Assembly: GCA_013397115.1 (NCBI GenBank)
Contig: VWZW01000996.1
Span: 1,875,611 to 1,939,610 of the forward strand
Direction: 5' to 3'
Length of the DNA: 64,000 nt
From: Edolisoma coerulescens
Lineage: Eukaryota; Chordata; Aves; Passeriformes; Campephagidae
Shown here: in pieces, positions 1-12,122 of the stretch
Layout: every line of letters begins with the position of its first letter
Numbering within the stretch: the first letter of the stretch is position 1
The notes under the pieces: model-generated
Databases searched by the model: none
Seen by the model: the letters and a program-made list of their open reading frames with translations, nothing else
What the model was told of the DNA's origin: nothing
Made by a program: the position numbers and the translations under genes

Positions 1-3000
1 CCTGACAGAGCAGAAAGTGAAACATTTTGGCCTCATGTCAGACATGTTGAAATCATGTATTAAACAGTGGAGTAAAAGCTGTATTGCTGCTCTCTGTTTG
101 TACCTAACAAATGCTCTCAGCAACCGAGATGCAGTTATCAGTCACTCATGCAGACACGGTACGAAGAGGATTGCCTACTGTGACTTGGGAGATGGCCAGA
201 GCACATCTGACCTCTCTAGTGCAGCATTCCCAGTGTCACCATAGCCATGGATCAGTAAATGGTACATTTCACATATGTATCCCAAGAAAATGCTACCGCA
301 GGGGTGTGGAGAGCTTAAAGATTTGCCAAGACAATGACAAAAACATATTTATCCTCCTCATCCCCACCAAAATGAATTGTAAAATAACTATTTGACAGTA
401 ATAGATGATTTCCACTTTATTTATTAGAAAGGTAACATTGGATAATTTTTCTACATTATCCCAACACCATCCTGTTCCTCTGAATTACTTTAATAAGGAT
501 ATCATATATCTACCAATGAAACTTCCATTTATCAGATTTTTGCTGGGGGGAAGAGGAAACACTGTAAATGTGATGCCACAGATGGCAAACTTGGGAAAGG
601 GTTGTTTAAAATTAGGACAAGCCACTTGTCTCTACATTTTCTTGTATGGTGCCCCCTGGGACATTCTTCATATATTCTTTTGTTTATGTGGTTTGCCTCT
701 TCCCATTATTATTCCTCCACAAAACAATTTATTTCTTTGCCTCCCAAGACTCCACCAAGGGACAGATTCTTGAGTGGACTATGGAAGATATTTCAAACTA
801 CACAATCACACCCATCTGACTTCTCCTAACTTAGCTATTATAAAACCAAAATTGTTCAGACAAGCTTTCTTAATACTGAAGTACATTATTCAGACTTCAG
901 ATGGAAAGATCTTGGCCCTTCAGCATCCACCATAGAGACTTCTGCTTTCAGGTTTGGAGGCGCCATTTTCATTCCCCAAATCGTAACAAAAACAGGAGTT
1001 GTTAGAAAGGTACATAATTTTCTCCCCTCCTTTTCTCTGCTCCAGCCACGCTGTTCTGACTTTCTTCTCAATATCAAATATAATTTAGTCATACTAAGCC
1101 TGACCTGTCACAGACTCTTAATGCTGTATCTATACACCTGCTAGAGACTTGAACAAATTGCTCACAAGCAAGACTAGTGACATTTGAAAGAAATGGCATT
1201 CAGTCATCAGCAGATTCAAATTAAGATATGACACTTATCATAGATACAGCATTTATTATTAAAAATTTAATGCATCTTCCTGAGCCCTTAAAATACATTT
1301 AGGGGAAAAAGCCATTTCAAGCCTTTAATAAAAATCACATTTAAGAGAGGCAGATCTGAATGAATATCATTAATATTTCAAAAATTAAATCCCAAGTCTT
1401 TTAGATGCAGCTTTTCAGTGGGCAAGCTATCTCTAAAAACAGTAGGAGAAAATGTGTGTGTATGCATGTGTGTGCTTGCTTGTGCAAATGAATGATATAT
1501 TGTCATGACTTTGTTAGAGAAAAATGTCACACCTCTTTCACGCACACCTGTTCTTATCAACTATTCATATTTCCCTACAGCATGTTGACATTGCAGTTCC
1601 TTGTTTCATGGCAGACTGACTTCCTTCTGTTTGCAAATAAAAGTAAAGAAACATTTTATACATCATTCTGAAATCTCTCAGTTATCACAGTCTTGGAGAA
1701 AAAGGAAAGATTCTAGTTGGCTCCCTTACTTTCTCCCAGGGCAAAGTTGCTGTAAAAAATCTACACTCCACAGCTTTCAGCAGCTCAACTCTTGCCGGAA
1801 TAGAGCCACCTGAGCTTAAATTACAACAGAAACTGTATTGTTACAACTGACTAAGGGATGACAGTATTTCAGAGATAGTTCACAAATGCACCTGAGTGAT
1901 GTTGCAAGATAAGGCCATGGCAGCTGAAGTGGCTGAGACAGCTCAGGGAATCCGTCTCTGTATACTTATGAATTCTGCTTGATTTTCTGAACTTCACCTC
2001 TGACCAAAACCTTCAGTGTGAATTAAATCTTTCATTTTATGGTCAAAAGCAGCCAGAGCCAGAGAGACTGAACAAGACCATTAACATTTGAATAACCTTG
2101 TCCTGCTAAAACAGGAGATACGGGTAGCCCCATCAGCTGTTAATAACCTTCTGCCTAAATCCTGGCAGAGGTCAGAGAGAAAAAAAAAATTGAGGTTTTC
2201 AGAGCATTAGGAACTGTTTTTTATGAAGACATGGTCTCTTACATTTTGTTTAATAGCTGGAAGATTTAGCAGGAGACAAAGCAGCAGGCAGCCTGTATTT
2301 CTCAGGTCCTTTGTGTTTCAGTAAGATGTGACAGGCTTTCACTTATGGCATGGAAGTAGGGTACGGTTTTCAAATATCCGTATATTTGGAGCCTTTGCAT
2401 TAATTTAACATTTAAAGACATTGATTTTCTGGGTTTTCATAGTGCTTTTCCCTCTGCTTAGTTCTCAGCTGTAAACTAGTAAGGCCCAAAGGTATGCATG
2501 AGCTATCAGTGAAACTCAGTGATGCTTGGCATTGGCCTTGGGGCAAACATCTGAGGTTCCAGGGTGAGAGTTCCCTGAACTAAGCTGAGGAACTAGACAG
2601 AGTGATGATAACCATTTCTTCTGTCTTAACAGTGGGCAAAATTTTTTTCTGCTGCCCTTCGAGTGCCTCAGTCCCATACTCAAACACTGCAGAGGTTAAA
2701 AACTAACACTGAAATGTTGTCTCATGCCAGGCATGTCCCTCTCTTGTGCCAGTGGACTTTTACAAAACCAACTAGCTGAGCAACCTTGCACCTCGGTTCA
2801 CACTTCAGCTTTAGCAGGTTTCTTAAAATCTGACTAAAGAGTCCTGATCCTCCACTGAGGAAAAGGGAAAGAAGTTTGCACACAGCTTGGTAGGACACTT
2901 ATCTGGGGTGTCATGCTCTAATTCCTGTACCAAATACAATATAAGTATTTATGTAATTGAAACACTGAACAGAAGGAGCTAAAGGTAATCCCACCCAATA

Positions 3001-3297
3001 GCAGCCATAGACCAAAGTTAAGACACCTGTCTGGGAAACAGAAAAACAGTCTTTAAACTCAGAGTCCAAATACAAGCAGGAAAAATAGGGGTCTGAAGTT
3101 AAGTCTCCAAACTCCAAGGTTAGTCCACCCCTAAGGAAAAGTGAGTCACTGGATCTATGCATCTTTTTGGAAAAGACTATCCTGAGTTTTAAAGCAAGAA
3201 AATAATTAAATATTTCACACACAGTGAGTGAAGACTGATTATTTTCTTCAGTCCAGAGTTCACAGGCTATTCCTCAAAGATTCTTATTAGCTATTTT
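1..3297. other. Unique AT-rich DNA, no gene seen
   Basis: No reading frame here is longer than about 120 codons and none resembles a known protein. I see no tRNA, snRNA or recognisable mobile element. There is a short GT-rich run near 1454-1484. The stretch near 1200-1390 is AT-rich with several TAAT and TTAAT cores, which would fit a conserved non-coding element but does not prove one. Everything else appears to be ordinary intergenic or intronic sequence. Confidence 0.6.
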
Positions 3298-3348
3298 GGT
3301 TGGATTTGATGATCTTGCAGATCGTTTCCAGCCTTAACAATTCTATGA
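3298..3348 (+). mobile_element. CR1 LINE, extreme 3' end fragment
   Basis: The sequence reads as the last 50 or so bases of an avian CR1 element: a 'ggttggatttgatgatctt' core, then 'ttccagcctta', then a terminal 'attctatga'. CR1 copies are usually 5'-truncated, and this is an extreme case holding only the 3' untranslated tail that the reverse transcriptase recognises. Substitutions across it suggest an old insertion. No target duplication is expected for CR1 and none is seen. Confidence 0.75.
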
Positions 3349-6300
3349 CTTTACACGGCTCCCTGCTTAGAATGATGTTTTTTTTGTCCTGGTGGGGACA
3401 TTCCAATGGCTTATAACAGAGTTTCATAAGAAATTAACAAAAGCAGACATATCCACTAGACTGTGACCTAAATATCATCAGTTTGACTGCTAGCTTCGAC
3501 AAAGATTTTTTGCATGATCTCAAAAAAAATCTATTTTTAATACAAAACAATACCTGTTTAAATAAGCAGGGTCTCAGCAAAGCTGGGGCAAAATCATTAC
3601 TCCAGGCTGATTCGGGATTTGCCCTTTTATCATCATGAACAAAGAGACAGGTGGAGTTTCACTTGAGGATGAGCCAAAAGCAGAGTAATACCGGTTTAAA
3701 ATACCCCAAGATGATGTAGCACTTCTGTCAATAAAGTCTGGGCAGAGGTGTTGTTGTCTCCCACTTGTGTGTGAGGAGAACATTTGCAATTGGGATATCA
3801 CATCTCAGTGGAATCCCATATATATCACTCTAATGCAAATAGAAGAAAGCCCAGACGGTAAGCATTGATATCAAGAGAAACAGAGTTAGGCTGAGATAGC
3901 TCTGGTGATTACGTATTTTCAGAGATAATTCACTAACAATTCTAGGATTTTTTTCCTGGGGATATGATTTCATGAGAATGAAACTGGAACAAAAGAGTGT
4001 AGTGTCAGAAGATGTTTATTACTCCATAGTAGTTTATAGGAAGCAAGGGCAAGGCACTCCTTAAGAGTCCTCAACAGAGACTTGGAGGTTTTCTGATTAA
4101 GGCACGGAAGATTCAGGCTTAAAGGACAATGCCATAGAAAATGTAGAAGCTGGCAGCAAGATAATTAAGGGGTGAAATTTGATAGATTTAACAAATGTTA
4201 AATGGGATTAGTTGGCAGATCCTGAAGATTTGCCTGCTACTTTCCTTTCTAATCCTAAGATTAGAAATACTGGCAAGCCAGTTCCAGTGGTCTTAGTAAT
4301 GCCATCAGGTCTGCATCATGTCCAAGTTATATAGAAATCTAGACCTCCTAATTAAATCAAGAAAGTAAGTAGCATATGCAGAAATTAAAGAAAGAACACA
4401 GAGAGATTAGAAGGCTGCAAAGCACAGTCTTTTGCAAAAAATAAATGTGTTTTCAAATTACTGTACATAACATAAATGAAGCCTTTATAAGCACTTTTGT
4501 GGTACATTTTAAGAACTCCCATTGCTCCCAGTTAAAATATTTTAATTGTTTTCACTTGTTATTTGGATATGTATATACGATATGATTCCATACAACCATC
4601 TCAGTGAGTACTTTCCTGCTCCTTTTGAAAAAAGGATGAGGAAACTGTACTTTTAAAATGAAATATCACTGAAAAATAAATAATATACCCAAAGGTGAGT
4701 GAGTGAGTCACAGGGAAAAAATTGGTTGAAATGTTTTCCCTTTTATTCTTGCTGTTGGAGACTAGATTTCATAACAAGCCTCAGGTTTATTGTCATTCAA
4801 AATTACTTGTGAATTTGTTTTGGACTGCTGAGCCTTTGAATACCAGGTTTTGATATTTTTTACTCAACAGACAGTGAGAGGAAAGATTTTGCATATGTTC
4901 CAGTGTGGTAGAGTGAGGCATAAGAAGTTTCTTGTTACTGTAAGCATATTTTATTTTCCATATGGAACTTGGGAAAAAAACCTTGTAATCAGACATGAAA
5001 CAACAGATGATGACTCCATAGTCAGCCTGTTGCTTTTTATGAATGAGACAGCATCAGGCAAGCACAGCAACTAGAGGAAGAGTCAAAACAATTGCATTAA
5101 GATTATGATACAAGATCTTGCTTCCATGAATGAACATAACAGAGGGTAGAGGAGGTAATAATGTGTAGAAATCTGGACTACTGGGAAAGCAGCACTGGCC
5201 ATATATTTACCAATTATTTTACAAGAAGACCAGAGACTGATACCTGGGACAATGGCATCAGCTGGTTTGCTCCACCCTCCTTAAGCACATTTGTCGTAGC
5301 GAAAGCTAAATTGAGTGGCAGAAAACAGAACAAGGAAACAAGCTGGGGATGATCTCAGGTCCATTGCTTGAAATGGATGCAATACTCAGCAATACAAGTG
5401 TTCCCTTTAGATCATAACTGGAAGACATAAGGCATAGGAAGTTTTGAGAAGGAAGCCCCAAAAAGAAAATCTTCTCCCTTTTTTTGTGTCTGAGAGAGTA
5501 AAAATGTATCTGTAAATGAACATTGTAAATGAGAATCTCTTATACAGAGAGCAATTATGTAAAATGTAACCTGCCATGTTAGGAGTTGGGTTATGGTATT
5601 TTTGCATTTCTGGATCTTATTCTGGGTACTTTTAAGCAATCAGTTTTTAGAAACAAAATACTGGGAGCAAGGGAGAAAACTGAGGGGGACTCAACATGAA
5701 AAATTTTAGTTGAGAGTTGTCTGTTGAAAACAGTTTCCCATGTCTAATGCCTACAAGTCCTAGGTTACAACCCTGCCTTGGAAAGTTATGCCATCTGTAA
5801 AGCTCTATCAGCTCTTTCCATTTCTTTCCACCTCTTTATCCCTTCCTATATACACTATTCCTTTCATCCAGCTTGCTAGCAGATAGGAGGATAAGGAAAG
5901 AAGTGTCAGAGCTTGGATGTTTTTTCCACCATGCACTACACAGCACTCCTGCAACCACTCCCCACAGGGCACAACAGGGAAATGCAATTCTCCAAACACC
6001 GATAAATGAGGATGATTATTGCCAAAGAAGATATGAATGCCTGGAACTTTTAAAATTATTTCCCTGTGTGAATTCCATTAGCGACCAGTAAAGATGCCAT
6101 GGCTTAGGCCACTGAAAAAGTGCCACGGCATTAAAAAAAAAGCAGGGACTAGAATACACTGGAATAGAAATATCTTGCCTCCACTTTGAGGTAGTGTTAG
6201 CCAGCTGACATGGGGTGTCCACATGAAGATTAAGTGTGAACTAGCTAGTGAGCTGGAAATAGACCATCCTTCAGGTGAATTCAGTGTCTCTGACAGAGCA

Positions 6301-7277
6301 GATTTGTATTGTAACTGCTTACAGTATTTGCAATTCATATTCTGCAGGCCAGTGCAAATTGTAAAGCACATCTTGTACAATCAAGCTGTAATCAAAATTC
6401 ACTTCCACAGACAAATCCAAGCATTTCAGCTAAGAACACACTTTTTAGAGTGTTCTTGATAGTAAATTCTAAGCATTAAATTACCACAGCAAGCTTCCAT
6501 AAAATGGTGTTGATTATGTTTGTATCCTAATTTAATTACTATTCATAGGAAGTATTTTTTGCTATTTGCTCGGCTATGATATCCAATCATTTCACACCGT
6601 TATACATTTTACTTTGTACTTTATAATCTGGCAAGGCTAGCAGGATTAAGTAGTCCATCTAGCAAGGAGATAGGTGTACTCTTCATTTCTGTATCGCAGA
6701 GGCATTAAAAAAGAATTAATACAAATAGACAGAAAAGGAAGAGACCTTTGAATGTAAAATAATGTAAGAAACATTCATGATTTGGTATTATGATATTATA
6801 CTGATTTTGAGAATGAAATGTTTCAATGAAATAAGCGACAAGGCTTAACTGCCTTGTACTGCAAGATCCTGCACTGAACCACTTTTGTAAATCAGTACAT
6901 TATGATTATACATAACTCTTGTAAACCTCATATTCATTTCAAAAATATTCCTTCACTGATTTAGTCTCAGACATGTACTCAAAGCAACAATTTTATACCC
7001 TTATCATAAGTTCTCAGTCTAATACATTCAGTGCATTGTAACCAGATTTATTTTGTATTTTAATGCTCAGCATCAGTCATAACAGTTTGATTTGGAATTT
7101 GAATGGGAGCCACACATTCTCGATGAGATTCCATTGTTGGTTAATATTACTGTTTCCTTAAAATGACGCAATACCCAGGTGTCTTTGTGTTTATTCAATG
7201 TGAAAGCCTAGCCAAAAAGATAGGTTACGCTGCTGTGAGACTACATCTTTTTGTCCTTAGGGTTTGGAGGCTGAACC
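3349..7277. other. Unique AT-rich DNA, no gene seen
   Basis: Only short, unremarkable open frames occur. A GTGA/GAGT-type run lies near 4694-4710. A short inverted repeat (aagaacac/gtgttctt) lies at 6432-6439 and 6450-6457. The 6480-6900 stretch is very AT-rich with homeobox-like TAATTA cores. No mobile element or RNA gene is recognised. Confidence 0.55.
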
Positions 7278-7545
7278 TTAGAGCTGCCAGACAGATTTGG
7301 GAAATTTGATCTCACTGCGTAAGGCTGTGAGCCACAGGATGCTCTTCACCTGAGCCAGCAGGAATTCACCTACACAGGTCAGCTGGTAGGAGCCCATGTG
7401 AATGAGAACACTGCTCATTAATGTCACCCCCGAGATGTGAGAGCCTTCCTTGCTGACAGAAATAGATTCCACTAGCACCAAGAGCATACTTAACTGATAG
7501 GAGAACTGAGATTTGTAGTATGTCACAGGGGCAGCAGAGCAAGTT
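7278..7545 (-). other. Weak exon-like open frame, unidentified
   Basis: On the minus strand there is an open frame of about 88 codons between a stop at 7545-7547 and a stop at 7278-7280. The only in-frame start near its 5' side is GTG, so this would not be a complete gene. It could be an internal exon: reading leftwards there is a possible acceptor at 7506/7505 (AATCTCAG before TTCTCC) and possible donors of the GTGAAG and GTAGGT type further along. The amino-acid composition is more protein-like than in neighbouring shadow frames (for example SKEGSHISGVTLMSSVLIHM), but I do not recognise a family. It could equally be a decayed processed copy or chance. Confidence 0.2.
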
Positions 7546-8284
7546 TAAATAGAATACAGTGGTGTATGATTATTTGATAAAATGACTACTGAAATAAACC
7601 ACAAAGATGTCACATGCTCTGGATGTCAAAATAAATTTAAAGCAAATCAAACTGATTAATGTGTTGCACATACTTTTTAAAAAGTTCAAATAAGAAGTTT
7701 TTACCTCCTTTAGCAGTTTGTAAAAGTGATAGGCGAGCAAGGAGTTTTGATACCAGGTGATGCATTGCTTGATTGTATTATGACTCACATCCAAATAACA
7801 TTTTTAACTGATCAGATCAGTTCAAAGATCTACTTCCGTACCAGTGAAACAGAAAGAGATTGGAATCAAGGGTGACATACCCACACAGGGCCTTTCTTCC
7901 AAAATTTTTCTGGGTGCTTTTTCAGGTACACACAACCACACTAAGAAGAAGAAGAGATAACAGATTTTGTTTTCCCTTCTGAGATTCACAATGACAAGGA
8001 ATTCTCCCACTGGACACTAGTAATAAATAAATTTGGGGTGACCTAGAGGACATAATAAAACATATAAATATCAGCATCCCCTCAGCCAACACCAGTTTGA
8101 CTGAGGAACCAACACAGAAAGCCACTGAGGGTTCAGTGATATACAGTCACAACCGGTGCACTTCTCACCATCCAACACTGCTGCCAGGAGGGTAGCATAT
8201 CCAGAGAAGGAGGATGTTGGATGAGAAACAAAGACAGTTCATTAACAAACAGATGATACTGTCTTAGGTATTCTGCAGTAAAGG
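7546..8284. other. Unique DNA, no gene seen
   Basis: AT-rich sequence between the exon-like frame and the first LTR. No repeat family or reading frame is recognised. The last bases before the LTR (8279-8284, taaagg) are a possible but imperfect left target-site copy. Confidence 0.5.
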
Positions 8285-8862
8285 TGTTGTGGTTTTACCC
8301 CATCAACCAAGCACTATGCAGCCACTCACTCACTCTCTGAGCAGCAGGATCAGGGAGAGAATCAGAAAAGTAAAAGTGAGAAAATTCATGGGTTGAGTTA
8401 AAGATAGTTCAATAGGTAAAGCGGAACCTGTGCACCCAAGCAAGCTAATTTTAATTAATTCACTGCTTCTCATGGCAGTAGGTGTTCAGCCATCTCCAGA
8501 AGGGGAGGGCCTCATCATGCCTAATTGTACATGGGGAAGCACACACAATGACTCCAAACATTTCCTCCTACTTTCCCCCAGCTTTATACACTGAACATGA
8601 TGCCATATGGTCTGGAATATCCCTCTGGTCAGTTGGGGTCACCTATCCCAGCTGTGTCTCCTCCCAACCTCAGGAGCACCCCCAATTTCCTCACCAGTGT
8701 GGCAGTACAAAAAGCAGAAAAGGCCTTGACTCTGCTTAAGCCTTGCTCAGCAATAACAAAAACATCTCTGTATTATCAACCCTGTGTTCGGAACAAATCC
8801 TAAACAGAGGCCCATACCAGCCACTGTGAAGAAAAGTAGCTCTACCCCAGCCAAAACCAGCA
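8285..8862 (-). mobile_element. Solitary LTR of an avian ERVL-type endogenous retrovirus
   Basis: This is a full-length-looking LTR of about 578 bp in minus orientation. It opens with tgttgtggtttta and closes with ccaaaaccagca, the inverted TG...CA ends typical of songbird ERVL LTRs, and its body matches that family throughout by recall. On the minus strand a TATAAA box lies at 8583-8588 and the polyadenylation region near 8395-8412, where the usual AATAAA is mutated. No gag, pol or env sequence flanks it, so it is a solo LTR left by recombination between two LTRs. The flanks taaagg (8279-8284) and ttaagg (8864-8869) are an imperfect candidate target duplication. The number of substitutions indicates an old insertion. 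Confidence 0.85.
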
Positions 8863-9590
8863 CTTAAGGCCACAGGTCACCAAGAAGTTTATGCCATTAT
8901 TATTTTACATACTTGTATCATATAAAAGCAATGACACATCAAGGTTTTATTTCTAGTTGTTCTGAAGCTGTAAACACAGGAATGCTGGCCAGTTGCTTCT
9001 AAGAGTGTCATGCTTCACTTAAGAAGAGCATAGATTAAAACAAAGATTTCATACAGATATTATAAATACTGTATATTCCAGTGAAGTATCTCCTAACCAT
9101 AAAAAGAAAAATCATGCCAAAGGACTCTATGAAGCTTAAGGAAAACCTCATCATGTTTGTCAAATTTCTGGATGAAATATTTAGACATCTCAGTAAACAA
9201 GAGCATAGAAAACTCAAGTGTAAAGAAGAACTGCAATATTAAATGCAGCATTTTGACTTCCACCTTCCAAGATGATCATTTTCTCTGTTTTACATAGTGC
9301 CATCTGTATAGAATATGGAATAATTCCAAAACTTGCTATCTACTGCCCAAAAGGCAGGTAGAAATTTGAATTGTAGATCAGAGTTAAATGTTAGGTTAAT
9401 TCTTCTGAGAACTCATGTTCGAAATGTGCACCAGAGCATCCAGTGGGGATCTGCACATTTAATAATTCCACCTATTCACACACACAAGATCTGCACATGC
9501 AAGACATATAGTGACTAGTCTTAAACCCAGCTGTCCTGTTAAAGGACTCTGCTTGCTTGGCATGTGTATTATTAGAAACATGCCTTGAAG
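8863..9590. other. Unique DNA between two LTRs
   Basis: About 0.7 kb of AT-rich sequence with no gene or repeat I recognise. It does not resemble retroviral internal sequence, so the two neighbouring LTRs are not the two ends of a single provirus. They also belong to different families. Confidence 0.55.
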
Positions 9591-9945
9591 TGGCTACCTG
9601 AAAACAGAGGCTAGACAAGAATAAGAGAGTAAAAGCAGGTATTTATTTGAAGGGCCTTCTAAGGTACACCTTGGGAGTCAAAAGCCTCTGAGGGGCTCCA
9701 CCCAAGATGGCCCCTGGGTCACGGGTTCTTCCCACTTTTAAAGTTTGGTCCTTTTGCATATCAGGGTTGATTCTCCAATTATAATTTCAGTTAATGATGT
9801 AATTACCCCAAGTTTGCTCCTCCTCTCAAGGCTTTAGTTTACACATTTTGGAGCCTGGGACAATCAAGGTGTCCTTGAAGTGCAAACCTAGAGAGGTTTG
9901 TTATGTCTAACCAGCATGAGAGAACAGTAGTTAACAGGTCACACG
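9591..9945 (-). mobile_element. Probable solitary LTR of another endogenous retrovirus family
   Basis: The stretch resembles a songbird LTR family by recall: a 'ggtatttatttgaagggcc' segment at its left, a 'ccacccaagatggcccctgg' segment, a decayed TATA-like 'cccacttttaaa' near 9730, and a CCAAT-containing part. On the minus strand AAATAAAT at 9640-9648 could be the polyadenylation signal, and it lies on the correct side of the TATA-like motif. No coding sequence adjoins it. The ends are uncertain by tens of bases and I could not find a convincing target duplication. Confidence 0.6.
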
Positions 9946-12104
9946 AAACTTCAGAGTTACACGCTTGGCAGTACAGGATTTGAAAAATATAAGAGTTAAA
10001 AACCTAAGGCATCAAGAACACAGTTTTATTTAGTAGGCAATCTTTTATACACTGACTGGTCTTGGCTGGACTGTCTATTTGAATTTCAAAATGGAAATAC
10101 CTAGCAGCAGGATGATCAGGTAAGCAGGCTGCTGAAGACGTATGGAAAACTTGAAACTATAATTGTTCAGAATGCGCTAAGCTTTATTGGCCATTTACAG
10201 TACTATTTATCTTTGACAGGTATTTTATGGCATAATTTCTTTCTCCCAAATGTCTTCTTTCAATTAAGTGTTACCATTGTGAAGTTGTTTTTTTTCTGGA
10301 CCTCGCTGCTTCTACAGTAATATTTTCTCATAGTGATGGATACAAAATTTGCACTGTGGGAATATTACCAGTACAAAAATGGGCCAATAACTTCTATTAT
10401 CCCAACAGCTTGAATTTATACAACTGTACCAGATCAGACTACATGTGCTCTGTAAAAACAAGGATTCATTCACATTGTTCCACTTGCTCCCATGGTTGGC
10501 ATTAACGAAAATCAGTAAGGGTTTCAAGTCCATTGGATTCATTTTTGGCAGCCTCCTGAATTCTTTCAAAGCAGTAATGTACTTTCTCACTTTTAAATTA
10601 ACATTAAAAAATAGCGAAGGCTCAATTTTATTGCAACATCACAAAGAAAGGTTCTGTTGTAAGTCATCTGAAAAAGCCCAGAAAATGGCTGTATCATTCA
10701 TCTTTTGCATTCTTCAGAGTTTATATTTTATTCATAGTCTTAGGATTACAAAGGGCATTTCCATTGCCCTAGGGACATACACAAACTACCTACATTAGAA
10801 TTCTGGTACTGAACTACTAAGGGGTTACCACTGGAGTCTCGCTCAGTGACTCTGCAAGAGAAAACTGGGTGCAGTCTCTTGGAGTCGACAGTGCTTGTGC
10901 TGTCTAGACTGGTATGATTTCCCCTAGGAGTAGAACAAGCAACAGCTAAACCTGGGCTCTTTCCTGGGCAATCTTATGTGCCATCTGTTTGTATCGTCAT
11001 GGCAAAACACAAGTCCAGGCTGGTGGTCAGATGTGTCACCTAATTCATTCTCAGTAGGAATCACAATGCCTACAGTTCTGCAGTCACATACAGAAAAGGA
11101 ATGGTGCTGACCAGAAACAAGTAAGTAGCAGGTGGAGAATTCTTCATGGTTTTGTTAGGAGGGGGCCACAGTAGATTATCTATTTTAATGCTTTTATGTT
11201 ACTATTGAAACAAAGTAGCAGCTTCACTCATTCCCATCTTTGTCATATTTACTACTCACACAAAAGCTGCACAAAAAGCCACTAGTTATAACTTCTATCA
11301 GTTAAGTATTTTCAAATGAGTTTGTAAAAAAAACCCCTCAGAAACAATAGTGATTTGAGGATTTGAAAGAAAAAAGCATTTACTCAGGCATGGTACAAAA
11401 GAGCTTGCTGATACTGTCAGCTGGTAGGGCACAGCAATGACCACTAGCTCTTATGTCTGCTTTGCCAAATGGACTTTGTTACAATACAAATCTCCTCTAT
11501 GCAATTACTGTAAGAGGAACTGAGTGCTCCTTTTTTTGAGTGCTCCTTTTACCTTTCTGAATAAAATATTTTTCATAATACTAGTGGCACTCCTATTTAT
11601 GAAAGCATGAATTTGTATTTATTAGGACAAGCTGAAAAATTGATTTCTTATGTGAGTATTAGCCAGAAGCCCTAACAACTGAACCTGTCTCTAAGGCAAA
11701 TCCCTTCAAAACCAAGTTTTCTGCAAATTCTCATTGCTGCTATTATTAGCAACACAGCAAACAATTTCAGTGGCATGTCAGTGTATTCAAAAACAGGCTA
11801 GGGTTGTAGGTGTGTATTTATCTAGCTTGCTAGGTATCCATCAAAATGAAAGGGGAAATACAGCTGATAAGCTTTTATTCAGTTCAGTTAAATGAGACAT
11901 TCTTGCATGTTTTGTTTTAGCATATTCCTCCTCTTCTTTTCTTCTCCTCAGTGAGAATGTTTAACCTCCACTGAGCTGTATTTCTTCTCCAATTTCCAAT
12001 TCATTCACCGCATACCTTATAGCATAAATTGTTTATTTAGGATAATGTTAATGGCACCTGATGAGGTATCATCTCACCGTGAAAACTACTACTGGTAAAT
12101 AAAA

Positions 12105-12122
12105 CAGGGCCAGCTGGCCCTG
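12105..12122. repeat. 18-bp perfect palindrome
   Basis: The sequence cagggccagctggccctg equals its own reverse complement. Its centre is a CAGCTG E-box. It is GC-rich in an AT-rich setting. It could be a cruciform-prone site, a dimeric binding site, or chance: about one such palindrome is expected in a few hundred kilobases of random sequence. Confidence 0.9.
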
